Positions 32,953-41,108 of a DNA stretch of 44,708 nt are shown here, one piece after another. Source of the stretch: JABWBJ01 sp036507855 (GTDB lineage: Bacteria; Gemmatimonadota; Gemmatimonadetes; Gemmatimonadales; Gemmatimonadaceae); the NCBI GenBank assembly GCA_036507855.1, contig DATCIJ010000130.1, forward strand, positions 1 to 44,708, written 5' to 3'. Every line of letters starts with the position of its first letter. The first letter of the stretch is position 1. Position numbers and translations under genes: made by a program. The notes below the pieces were generated by a model. The model was given only the letters and a program-made list of their open reading frames with translations, was not told where the DNA came from and did no database searches.

Positions 32953-33930
32953 TCAGTCGATGAAGTACCAGAAGCGGGGCTCCGTCGCGAGTTCTTCCTT
33001 GAGACGGAACACCTGCTTGTTCGCCAGGACCCATCGGATCTCGGAATCGGGATCCAGCAGGTTGCCGAAGATCCGCGCGCCGGTCGGGCAGGCTTCGGCG
33101 CACGCCGGCAGCAGGCCTTGCCGGGTTCGATGGATGCAGAACGTGCATTTCTCGACGCAGCCCTGCTTCCGGGCCCGATTCCCGAGGTAATGCTGGTTGG
33201 GGTTCACCTCATCGTTAGGTACTTCGGGCACGTCCCAGTTGAAGCGGCGCGCCCAGTACGGACAGGCGGCCATGCAGGCCCGGCAACCGACGCACCAGTT
33301 GTAGTCGATCACGACGATGCCATCGGGCTCCTGCCAGGTAGCGCCCACCGGACACACCGGGACACAGGGCGGGTTGGCGCACTGGAAACACTGCGTCCCC
33401 AGGTAGAAGTGGCCGTCCGCGGGCACCTCGTGCTGGTACGTCGCGTCGGCGCCGGTGAGATCGACGACGCCGTTATCCTTCTCGAAGATGCGGATGTACT
33501 GCGTCCCCGCCTTGCGATCGAGGTTGTTCTCGTTGATGCAGGCCTCGACGCAGCGCCGGTACCCTTTGCACTTCGAGATGTTGAAGGCGTAACCGAAAAG
33601 GACTCCCGGTATCGCATCCGTGGTTCTGATGGTGACGTCCTGGTCGTGATGGAGCTTGGCCAGTCGCTCGAGCCTCTGGATGGTCTCGGCTCGCTCCGAG
33701 GGCGTCATGCGACGGTAATGCTTCTGCGAGAACTGCTCCCATTCGAGGATCTTCAGCTCCCGCTCCTCGGGCGAGGCTGCGTTGAGAGGTGAACACGCGC
33801 TTGCCGCGGCCGCGCCGGCGGTCAGTCCTCCGAGCAGCAGACGCAACGCTTCGCGGCGGTCGGTCGGCTTCTGCAGCACGGTACCGTCGTTGGCGTTCCG
33901 GGGTGGCTCGACCGCTGCATCAGCACCCAT
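32953..33930 (-). CDS. 4Fe-4S ferredoxin-type electron-transfer protein (copy 2)
   Basis: The 325-residue protein has a twin-arginine leader (TDRREALRLLLGGLTAG) with a lipobox-like SAC before Ser (Cys46), so it is probably a Tat-exported lipoprotein facing the periplasm. Four cysteine clusters follow: a first set CKGYRRCVEAC (Cys121, Tyr124, Cys127, Cys131), then CFQCANPPCVPVCPVGATW, CVGCRACMAACPYWARR and CTFCIHRTRQG...CAEACPTGA. The first set has Tyr where a second Cys is usual. It is the electron partner of the NrfD protein directly downstream and a paralogue of the 36257 protein. An ATG at 33930 follows the slipin gene by 5 bases. Confidence 0.87.
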   Translation of the reverse strand: MGADAAVEPPRNANDGTVLQKPTDRREALRLLLGGLTAGAAAASACSPLNAASPEERELKILEWEQFSQKHYRRMTPSERAETIQRLERLAKLHHDQDVTIRTTDAIPGVLFGYAFNISKCKGYRRCVEACINENNLDRKAGTQYIRIFEKDNGVVDLTGADATYQHEVPADGHFYLGTQCFQCANPPCVPVCPVGATWQEPDGIVVIDYNWCVGCRACMAACPYWARRFNWDVPEVPNDEVNPNQHYLGNRARKQGCVEKCTFCIHRTRQGLLPACAEACPTGARIFGNLLDPDSEIRWVLANKQVFRLKEELATEPRFWYFID

Positions 33931-33935
33931 CGACG

Positions 33936-34916
33936 CTAGATCCTCGTCTTCTCGAGTCGCGGCGGTCCACCCGCCGCAGGCGCGGACTCCCTGGCCGGCT
34001 CCGCGCCGGCGATCGCCGGGGCTTCGCCGCCACTACGCGGCACGTGCCCGGCGCCGCCTAACAAGCCCATCATCGAAGGAACGTTCAACGAATCGGCCAG
34101 GCCCGACGGCACGACCATGAGCGATCCGCGCTTGACGATGCTCTCGTACAGCATGTTCATCGCCCGCAGGTTCATCGCGGCTGGGTGATCTTTATAGGCG
34201 TTCGCGGCCTCGACGAACTTGTGGGCGATCTCGGTCTCGGCCGTGCCAAGGATGATGCGCGCCTGCCGCTCCCGCTCGGCCTGCGCCTGACGCGACATCG
34301 CGTCCTCGAGCGCCGGCGGGATGATCACGTCGCGGATCTCGACGGACTGCACCTGGATTCCCCAGTTCATCATCTTCTGCTCCAGCGCGACCTTCAGGCC
34401 GTGCCCGAGTTCCACCCGCGACTGGATCAGTTCCGCCAGGTCGTGCTTGCCGATCGCGTCTCGCAACGCCGTCTGCGCCGACAGGATGACCGCCTCATCG
34501 TAGTCCTGCACCTCCAGCGCGGCACGCTCGGCGTCCCGCACGATCCAGAAAGCGATGGCGTCCACGTTCACCGGAACGGTGTCTCGCGTCAGGCACGACT
34601 CGGCGCCGAACGCCGTCGTCCGGATGCGCTGGTCGATGTGATAGCTCACGCGGTCGATGATCGGCACCACGGCGAAGTACCCGGGCCCACGGAGGCCGCG
34701 GTAGCGGCCCAGCCGCATCAGCACGGCCTTCTCCCATTGGTCCGTGTACTTCACCGAGGCGGCGACGAAGATGCCGATGGCCGCGCCCAGCCCGAGGCCG
34801 GCCGGGATCGGCACGCCGGCCAGGACGAGGCCGGCCGCCACCACGGTGCCGATGATTAGTCCCGCAACGAGCGCCGCGAAGGAGTATCGCGTGTCGGTCG
34901 GAGAGTGTCTGGCCAT
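33936..34916 (-). CDS. Slipin (SPFH/Band 7 family) membrane protein
   Basis: The 326-residue protein has an N-terminal hydrophobic hairpin (LVAGLIIGTVVAAGLVLAGV and IPAGLGLGAAIGIFVAA), the SPFH domain starting at KAVLMRLGRYRGLRGPGYFA, the VNVDAIAFWIVRDAERAALE segment, the RVELGHGLKVALEQKMMNWGI region, a helical ERERQARIILGTAETEIAHK coiled coil and a Pro/Ala-rich tail. Slipins scaffold membrane microdomains and often pair with NfeD proteases; no NfeD is nearby here. Its position between the two Fe-S/NrfD pairs suggests a role in holding or organising the electron-transfer complex (inference). The ATG at 34916 has gaacacct then gga upstream, a weak site. Confidence 0.86.
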   Translation of the reverse strand: MARHSPTDTRYSFAALVAGLIIGTVVAAGLVLAGVPIPAGLGLGAAIGIFVAASVKYTDQWEKAVLMRLGRYRGLRGPGYFAVVPIIDRVSYHIDQRIRTTAFGAESCLTRDTVPVNVDAIAFWIVRDAERAALEVQDYDEAVILSAQTALRDAIGKHDLAELIQSRVELGHGLKVALEQKMMNWGIQVQSVEIRDVIIPPALEDAMSRQAQAERERQARIILGTAETEIAHKFVEAANAYKDHPAAMNLRAMNMLYESIVKRGSLMVVPSGLADSLNVPSMMGLLGGAGHVPRSGGEAPAIAGAEPARESAPAAGGPPRLEKTRI

Positions 34917-34962
34917 AAGGTGTTCCTCCAGGGGAATGCTGCCGGCAGCACGCCGGCCTGTG

Positions 34963-36249
34963 TCAGCGTGTGCGAACGGGGCGTCGGTCCGCGAACCGAC
35001 CCTCGGTTGAACGTGGGCGAATCACGGGTGTGCCTTCCTCCCCGATGTGCGGACTGCGGACGGACCCCATCTCGATGGGCAGGGCAACCCGCACCAGGAT
35101 GGTCAGGACGAAGAACCCCAGCGCCCACACGCCGGCGGTCACCCCGACCTCGACCAGCGTCGGGGTGTACTCGACGATCTCGCCTAACGGTGAGGGGATG
35201 AACCCGGGAATGACGAGGCCAAATCCCTTCTCGACCCAGATCGCCACGAAGAGTATGGCGCAGGCGGGCATCAGCAGGCGCATGTTGCGCCTCACCGGGT
35301 GGATCATGAGTCCGACGGTGGCCACGACGTTGAGCGCGATCGCGCCCCAGATCCACGGAACGAGCGCCCGGTGCTCGCCGAGCCCGAAGAAGAGGTAGCG
35401 GGCATTGATGCCGTGGTGCGTCGGCGAATAGAACTTGTAGAACAGCTCCGAGATCAGCATCACGAGATTGATCTGCGCGGCAACGGTCGTGATCAGCGCC
35501 AGCTTGGAGAACGCTCCCTCGCTGATGTCGTAGTGCGTCTCGCGCTTGATGAACCAGAGGAGCAGGATCACGAACGCCGGCCCGGCGGTGAACGCCGACG
35601 CCAGGAAGCGCGGGCCGAGCAGCGCCGTGTTCCAGAACGGCCGTGCCGGCAGCCCGGCGAGCAGGAACGCCGTCACCATGTGTATGCTCACCGCCCACAT
35701 CACGGCCATGTACATCCACGGCAGGTACTTGCGCTTGTCAGGCGCGCGACCCGTGTAGCGGCTGTACAGGATGTAGAACGGGATGGCGAGGTTCAGCACC
35801 AGGTACCCGTTCAGCACGATCACGTCCCATGCCAGGAGCGAACGCGGCCAGTTCAGGTAGCCGATGCCCGGCGTCAGGTGCCACGCGGCCAGCGGGTTGC
35901 CGATGTCGACGACAACGAACGTCAGGACCATCACCAGCGCCGCGACGGCGACGGCCTCCGCCATGAGCACGGCCCGGCTGAAGTCGACGTCGTGCAGGAC
36001 ATAGGCCGGCAGCACGAGCATCATCGCCGCGGCCGCCATGCCGACCAGGAACGTGAAGTTCGAGATGTAGAGGCCCCAGCTCACGTGGTCGTTCATTCCG
36101 GTCACGGCCAGGCCGTCACGCAGCTGGATGTAGTAGGCGAACGCGCCCACCAGGATCACCAGCGTCAGGCTTCCCATCCACACGTGGTAGCGTCGGCCAC
36201 CGTTGGTGGCGGAATCGAGGGCGCTGAGCGCGAAGGCTTTCAGGTGCAC
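34963..36249 (-). CDS. NrfD/PsrC-family quinol-interacting membrane protein (copy 1)
   Basis: The 428-residue protein has the same ten-helix NrfD layout as copy 2: WGLYISNFTFLVGMAAAAMM, YLNWPRSLLAWDVIVLNGYL, LLGPRFLASAFTAGPAFVIL and FGLGEHRALVPWIWGA. The C-terminal tail is polar and differs from copy 2. It follows the Fe-S gene at 36257 by 7 bases, matching the spacing in the other pair, so each pair is a unit from one duplication. It is predicted to bind quinol in the inner membrane. Confidence 0.88.
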   Translation of the reverse strand: MHLKAFALSALDSATNGGRRYHVWMGSLTLVILVGAFAYYIQLRDGLAVTGMNDHVSWGLYISNFTFLVGMAAAAMMLVLPAYVLHDVDFSRAVLMAEAVAVAALVMVLTFVVVDIGNPLAAWHLTPGIGYLNWPRSLLAWDVIVLNGYLVLNLAIPFYILYSRYTGRAPDKRKYLPWMYMAVMWAVSIHMVTAFLLAGLPARPFWNTALLGPRFLASAFTAGPAFVILLLWFIKRETHYDISEGAFSKLALITTVAAQINLVMLISELFYKFYSPTHHGINARYLFFGLGEHRALVPWIWGAIALNVVATVGLMIHPVRRNMRLLMPACAILFVAIWVEKGFGLVIPGFIPSPLGEIVEYTPTLVEVGVTAGVWALGFFVLTILVRVALPIEMGSVRSPHIGEEGTPVIRPRSTEGRFADRRPVRTR

Positions 36250-36256
36250 AGTCGCC

Positions 36257-37231
36257 TCAGTCGGTGAAGTACCAGAAACGCGGTTCGGTCTTCAGGTCTT
36301 CCTTGAGCCGGAAGATCCGTTTGTGCTCGAGCACCCAGCGAATCTCCGATTTCGGATCGAGGAGGTTGCCGAAGACACGCGCGCCCGTGGGACAGGCCTC
36401 AGCGCAGGCCGGGAGCCGGCCCTGCCGCGTGCGATGGATGCAGAACGTGCACTTCTCCACCACGCCTTTCTTGCGTGCCCGATTGCCCAGGTAGTGCTGG
36501 TTCGGGTTCACGTCCGCCGCGGGCACCTCGGGCGTGGTCCAGTTGAAGCGACGCGCCCAGTAGGGGCAGGCGGCCATGCAGTAGCGACAGCCGATGCACC
36601 AGTCGTAATCGATGACCGTGATGCCGTCGGGTTCCTGCCAGGTCGCACCGACGGGACAGACCTTCACGCACGGCGGGTCGGCGCACTGGAAACACTGCGT
36701 CCCCATGTAGAAATGACCTTCGGCCGGGACTTCGTGCTGGAAGGTGGCGTCGGCTTCGTCGAAGTTGACCTCTTCACCCTCCATCTCGAAGATGCGGATG
36801 TACTGGGTGCCGGCCCGGCGATCGAGGTTGTTCTCGTTGATGCAGGCCTCCACACAGGCGCGGTAACCCTTGCACTTGGAGATGTTGAACGCGTAGCCGA
36901 ACATCACGCCCGGCTGCGCAGGCGTGGCCTGGATACGCACGTCGATGTTGTGCTTGACCTTCGCCAGGCGCTCGAGCCGCGTGATCGTGTCGGCCCGCTC
37001 CTCGTCCGTCATGAAGCGGTAGTTCTTCTTGATATACTCCTGCCACTGCAGGAGCTTGGCCTCCCGCTCCTCGTCCGTTACTGGTGCTACCGGACTGCAC
37101 GCGCTGAGCGCTTGCGCACCAACCGCTGCGCCGCCCAGCAGGATCCCCAGTGCGCGCCGTCGATCGACGCGCTTCTGGAGGACGGTGCCGTCCTCACGCT
37201 CAACGGGTCCGTTGGAGAGGTCCGGGTTCAT
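36257..37231 (-). CDS. 4Fe-4S ferredoxin-type electron-transfer protein (copy 1)
   Basis: The 324-residue protein has a twin-arginine leader (VDRRRALGILLGGAAVG) with the lipobox LSAC (Cys45). The first cysteine set is CKGYRACVEAC (Cys120, Tyr123, Cys126, Cys130), again with Tyr replacing a Cys; the other three sets are complete (CFQCADPPCVKVCPVG, CIGCRYCMAACPYWARR, CTFCIHRTRQG...CAEACPTGA). This is an NrfC/PsrB-like subunit that would link the NrfD quinol site to periplasmic redox partners. The start codon (ATG 37231) overlaps the stop of the tetraheme lipoprotein gene, showing translational coupling with it. Confidence 0.87.
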   Translation of the reverse strand: MNPDLSNGPVEREDGTVLQKRVDRRRALGILLGGAAVGAQALSACSPVAPVTDEEREAKLLQWQEYIKKNYRFMTDEERADTITRLERLAKVKHNIDVRIQATPAQPGVMFGYAFNISKCKGYRACVEACINENNLDRRAGTQYIRIFEMEGEEVNFDEADATFQHEVPAEGHFYMGTQCFQCADPPCVKVCPVGATWQEPDGITVIDYDWCIGCRYCMAACPYWARRFNWTTPEVPAADVNPNQHYLGNRARKKGVVEKCTFCIHRTRQGRLPACAEACPTGARVFGNLLDPKSEIRWVLEHKRIFRLKEDLKTEPRFWYFTD

Positions 37232-37986
37232 GGGCGGCGAAACGGCGGACGTTTGAGCACAGGAGCACGGAAGGGAATTCGCTTCTCGAGGGTGGGGCGG
37301 TGCGGGTCATGGCAATCGGCGCATCCCATGACGACGCGCCGGCCCTGCCAGCCATCGAGGCGCTTGCCATGGGCGCCACCTGCCCACGCCTCGGCCTGGC
37401 TGAAGTGGCATTGAGCGCAGACGCGGTAGGCATGATCGAGAGTCGCGCGCTCACCGTTCTTCAGCGCCAGCAGTTCGACATTGTCCGGCGCATGACATGT
37501 CGCGCACGTCGCGCCGGTCTGCGCCGGATGACTCGGCTTGATGTTCTGGTGGGCGTCCTTGATGCGCTGGTCGCGAAGAACCGTGCCGCGCCCGAGATGA
37601 CAGGACGTGCACGGATACTGGCCGAGGTCGGGCGAGCGAACCCGAGCCGAATTCCGCAGCGTGATTGTTCCGAAACGGCGTGCGTTGGCCGTCGCCGGAT
37701 CCTCGGTGCGAATCTGCACCTCGAACGGCTTTCCACCCGGCCCGGTCCAGTTCATGACGGGCGCGGTCGCAACGGTTCGCAGCTGGCCTGGCTGGATGCG
37801 GTCAGTCGTGTCCGGTACGGACGTGGTGTCGCGGCGCCCTGCGGTTACCGAGTCGATCGCGGAAGCGGTCGAGTCATGCAGTTCGGGCAGCGCCCGCACC
37901 TCGCCCGACCGCTCCCCGGTGCAGGCAGCCACGGCCAGCAACACCCCCATGCCTAACGCCGCTGTGTTCGCATGACGGCGGATCAT
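37228..37986 (-). CDS. Tetraheme cytochrome c lipoprotein
   Basis: From the ATG at 37986 (overlapping the upstream stop) the 252-residue product has a lipoprotein signal with the lipobox VAAC (Cys22), a low-complexity Ser/Thr/Asp region, and four CxxCH heme motifs: CTSCH, CATCH, CAQCH and CADCH. Between them are His residues (for example LRDQRIKDAHQNIKPSH) suited to the second axial ligand. It is probably anchored to a membrane and passes electrons within the periplasm. The longer reading frame to 38358 lies inside the previous gene and is a frame artefact. Confidence 0.87.
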   Translation of the reverse strand: MIRRHANTAALGMGVLLAVAACTGERSGEVRALPELHDSTASAIDSVTAGRRDTTSVPDTTDRIQPGQLRTVATAPVMNWTGPGGKPFEVQIRTEDPATANARRFGTITLRNSARVRSPDLGQYPCTSCHLGRGTVLRDQRIKDAHQNIKPSHPAQTGATCATCHAPDNVELLALKNGERATLDHAYRVCAQCHFSQAEAWAGGAHGKRLDGWQGRRVVMGCADCHDPHRPTLEKRIPFRAPVLKRPPFRRP

Positions 37987-38786
37987 GGGACTGCTCCGGC
38001 GACCTGGCCGCTCGGACGGACGAACTCGCCATCGCGGTCTCCAGCGGCAACGTGACACTGGCGACAGTTGGACCACTCGGGATGCGTCGTGCGAATCTCC
38101 GCCACGGAACCTGGACCCATGTGGCAGGACAGGCAGTTCCCTCGCGTCTGAAGGTCGTGCGGGATCGCTGGAACTCCGCCAGGCACTCGAATGCCAACCT
38201 TGGGCCAGGCGGCCGGCCGCCAGTCGAGCCCGACTTCTTCGAAGCGGGCAGGCCCGCCCGAATGACATTGCCGGCACGCGTCGTCCGGGCTGGCCTGAGG
38301 GAAGGGAAGTCCTACCAGAAGGTCGTTCGTCGCGTGGCACTGCAGGCACTCCGACCACTCCGGATGCGGATTCACGGGGGCGTATGCCCCGAACCGCTGG
38401 GAGAACCCACCACGCTCGTGGCAGGTGTTGCAGCGGTTCGTGCGAAACTCGGTCGCGGTCAGTCCATGCGGGACCCGTGGTGGCGCGCCGGGATAGGAAC
38501 GCAGCAGCCGGAAGGTGGCGAACGTGCGAGGGTGAGCATCCGGGCGCCGGCGCGAGTCAGGTTCCACAGCGAGCATGCCCGGGCGCGTGCGAAAGACCAT
38601 CGCTTCCGAAGCGATCGGATCGCCAGCTTCGACGTCGATCGCCTCCGGCACACGCGCCGCGGTGGCGGCTCGCTTCGTCGACGTGTGCTGAATCGCGAGC
38701 AACACCACGCCCATCGCGGCCATCGCCGTCACGATGAGCACGAGTCGCTGCGTAACCGGGGGGCGGGGAGGATCCAGGCGACTCAT
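37983..38786 (-). CDS. Pentaheme NapB-like cytochrome c
   Basis: The 267-residue product starts MSRLDPPRPPVTQRLVLIV with a single membrane helix (VTAMAAMGVVLLAI), then five CxxCH motifs: CNTCH, CLQCH, CRQCH, CLSCH and CRQCH. The stretch AIPHDLQTRGNCLSCHMGPG with HPEWSNCRQCH resembles NapB, the cytochrome partner of periplasmic nitrate reductase, which carries only two hemes. It starts at 38786 with an ATGA overlap with the NapA-like gene, as expected for a NapA-NapB pair. Its role would be to carry electrons to or from the NapA-like protein. Confidence 0.85.
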   Translation of the reverse strand: MSRLDPPRPPVTQRLVLIVTAMAAMGVVLLAIQHTSTKRAATAARVPEAIDVEAGDPIASEAMVFRTRPGMLAVEPDSRRRPDAHPRTFATFRLLRSYPGAPPRVPHGLTATEFRTNRCNTCHERGGFSQRFGAYAPVNPHPEWSECLQCHATNDLLVGLPFPQASPDDACRQCHSGGPARFEEVGLDWRPAAWPKVGIRVPGGVPAIPHDLQTRGNCLSCHMGPGSVAEIRTTHPEWSNCRQCHVAAGDRDGEFVRPSGQVAGAVP

Positions 38787-41107
38787 GACGACCCCCTCAC
38801 GCGTTCCACGCGAAGGGCGCACGCGCCGTAGTCCGGTTGACCCGAGATCGGGCAACAGGAGTCCAGGGTCAACAGATTTACCGCCACGCCCTCGTCGAAC
38901 GCCGGGGCAAACAGGCGACCCCGGGGCGGCTGCCCGCGATAGTCAATCCGTGCCTCCAGTTCGACCGATCCTCGCCGACTCGTCAGGCGGACCGTATCGC
39001 CATCGCGAACCCCCAGCGCGCGCGCGTCGGCGCGGTTGATCTCGACGTACGAATGGGGCACCGCGCGGTGAAGCGACGGTATGCGACGCGTCATCGAACC
39101 GGTCCCCCAGTGCTCGACGACGCTGCCGGAGCTGAACCAGAAAGGGAACTCGCGGTCCGGTGACTCCACCGGAGGCTCATAGGGGCGCAGCCAGATCCAC
39201 GCGCGGTGGTCTTCGTGTCCATAGAAGTCGATGCCGCCGTTTGCGCTCGCTGCCGCCGGATCGTACGCGGCGTTGTACCGCCAGCGTGTTTCCACACCGC
39301 CAGGCGCCGGCCATTGCACGCCGGGATCCGTCCGCAGCGCTTCCTGCGACGGTATCGCGTCGGACGGCTGATTGTGGATCCGTCCGAACTCATCCCATAT
39401 CTGATCGCCGGCGCGGGACGGATCCCATGGGAACAACGACGCGTGCCCCAGTCGTCGCGCGACCTCGACCATCTGGCGCGCGTCGCTCATGCAGTCGCCC
39501 GGAGGCCGCACCAGTTGACCGAAGTGCTGGATGCGGCGTTCCGTGTTGACGAAGTCGCCGTCCCGCTCGATCCACATCGCGGCGGGCAGCACCACGTCCG
39601 CCACGTCCGTCGTCGGCGTTGGGTACGCCTCCGACACCACCACGAAGCGCCCTTCGCGGCGAGCTGCTGCGCGGAACCTCGAAGCATGCGGAAGGCTCAC
39701 CATCGGGTTGGTCGCCTGGATCCAGATGAACCGCACGTCGCCCCGATCGAGCGCGCGGAAGATCGACAGCGCCGGCCGTGCGGCGCGAGCATCGACCTTC
39801 TCCGGACTCGTGCCCAGCACGCGAGCAGATCGCGCGCGCCCTTCCGCGTCCTGCGCCTGCGCGCGGTGCCCCAGCTCGTCGGCGACCAGCGCCGCGCCGC
39901 CTGGCTGGCCGGTAAGCGAGATCGCCGCGTTGCCCGGAGTCGCCACCTTGCCGACCAGGAGGTGGATGTTGTGCAGGACGTTGTTCACCCAGGTCCCGCG
40001 GCCCTGCTGGTTCACCGCGGCGCCCCAGGCCGACACCACGGTGCGCGCGCTATCCGCGTACAGCGTCGCAAGCCATCGGATCTCTTCAGCCACGAGGCCG
40101 GAGACCTGCTGCGCACGTTCCGGCGTGTGGTCGCCAAGGAAGCGGACATAGTCCTCCCACTTCGCATCGCTGCCTTCATCAGGCAGCAGGACGTCGTCGG
40201 TCATCCCGTTGCCAATTCCGGTGCGGCCGCGCTTGAAGGCGACGTGGCGGTCGATGAAGCTCCGCTTCGCCAGGCCGCGTGCGATGATCTCCTGGCAGAT
40301 CGCGTTGGCAATGGCCAGTTCCGAATACGGAGCCATGAGAAGGGCGCGGTCCGCGGCGTAACTCGTGCGCGTGGTGCGAGTGGCCAGGTCGATGATCCGC
40401 ACGGCCGGATTCGTGCGCCGGCGCTCGAGCATGCGCGAGAACAGCACGGGATCCGACTCGGCCAGGTTCACGTTCCAGAGCACGAAGACGTCGGCATGAT
40501 CGATGTCCTCGTAGCTGCCCGGTGCGCCGGGCCGGCCGAAGGTGCCGAGGTATCCCGCGTCCGCGCTGGCCGTATAGAGGCGGGCGCTGGTGTCCACGCT
40601 TCGGCTGCCTAACGCACCTCGGAACAGGCGAGCCCCGACAAATGCATCGGCGGCGGTCCACTGGGCGGATCCGTACAGCGCCGCGCTGTCCGGTCCATAG
40701 CGAGCGATCGTATCGCGAATGCGCTCCGCGACCACGTCGAGCGCCTCGGAGACAGGTACCGGCACCAGCGCGCCGTTCTTCCTCACGAGCGCCCGCGTCA
40801 GGCGGTCGCGGCCATACAGCGCCTGCACCGAGTAGTAGCCCTTCACGCAGGCCAGCCCGCCGCTCACGGGTGACTCGGGATCGCCCTTGACCGCCACGGC
40901 CCGGCCGCCCTGAATGCGAACCAGCAACCCGCATCCGACGCCGCACATCCGGCATGGCGTCCGCTTCCATTCGCCGTCCCCCGTCTGACCGTCGTCTGCA
41001 CGAAGGGGATGCGACATGGCCGCCGCCGCCGAGGCGACCGCGGCGACTTTCAGGAAGTCGCGTCGATCGACGGATGCGACGAGGCGGCGAGGATTCCGAC
41101 TGGCCAT
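38783..41107 (-). CDS. NapA-like molybdopterin oxidoreductase with Tyr at the Mo-ligand position
   Basis: The 774-residue protein has a classic twin-arginine signal (DRRDFLKVAAVASAAA) and then the 4Fe-4S motif CRMCGVGCG...LACVKGYY (Cys52, 55, 59 and 87, with the following Lys89). Molybdopterin-domain segments include ALYGSAQWTAADAFVGARLF, FIWIQATNPMVSLPHASRF and ADVVLPAAMWIERDGDFVNT. In NapA the sequence NARHCMASA supplies the Mo-binding Cys; here it is SARLYTASA, with Tyr178 in that place (codon at 40574-40576). Overall it is closest to NapA, but not certainly a nitrate reductase: it may use another ligand, another substrate, or have lost molybdenum. It is followed by its NapB-like partner (ATGA overlap). 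Confidence 0.88.
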   Translation of the reverse strand: MASRNPRRLVASVDRRDFLKVAAVASAAAAMSHPLRADDGQTGDGEWKRTPCRMCGVGCGLLVRIQGGRAVAVKGDPESPVSGGLACVKGYYSVQALYGRDRLTRALVRKNGALVPVPVSEALDVVAERIRDTIARYGPDSAALYGSAQWTAADAFVGARLFRGALGSRSVDTSARLYTASADAGYLGTFGRPGAPGSYEDIDHADVFVLWNVNLAESDPVLFSRMLERRRTNPAVRIIDLATRTTRTSYAADRALLMAPYSELAIANAICQEIIARGLAKRSFIDRHVAFKRGRTGIGNGMTDDVLLPDEGSDAKWEDYVRFLGDHTPERAQQVSGLVAEEIRWLATLYADSARTVVSAWGAAVNQQGRGTWVNNVLHNIHLLVGKVATPGNAAISLTGQPGGAALVADELGHRAQAQDAEGRARSARVLGTSPEKVDARAARPALSIFRALDRGDVRFIWIQATNPMVSLPHASRFRAAARREGRFVVVSEAYPTPTTDVADVVLPAAMWIERDGDFVNTERRIQHFGQLVRPPGDCMSDARQMVEVARRLGHASLFPWDPSRAGDQIWDEFGRIHNQPSDAIPSQEALRTDPGVQWPAPGGVETRWRYNAAYDPAAASANGGIDFYGHEDHRAWIWLRPYEPPVESPDREFPFWFSSGSVVEHWGTGSMTRRIPSLHRAVPHSYVEINRADARALGVRDGDTVRLTSRRGSVELEARIDYRGQPPRGRLFAPAFDEGVAVNLLTLDSCCPISGQPDYGACALRVERVRGSS

Positions 41108-41108
41108 G

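Noticed and set aside
35299..37414. Long plus-strand open frames opposite the Fe-S/NrfD genes
   Set aside because: Antisense shadows with Arg/Gly/His-heavy sequence and no family motif; the minus-strand genes are unambiguous.
37987..38358. Upstream extension of the tetraheme cytochrome frame
   Set aside because: It overlaps the pentaheme gene, lacks motifs and would bury the lipoprotein signal.
39206..40612. 468-codon plus-strand frame opposite the NapA-like gene
   Set aside because: Shadow of the minus-strand gene; it contains no motif and is dominated by Arg/Ala/Val.
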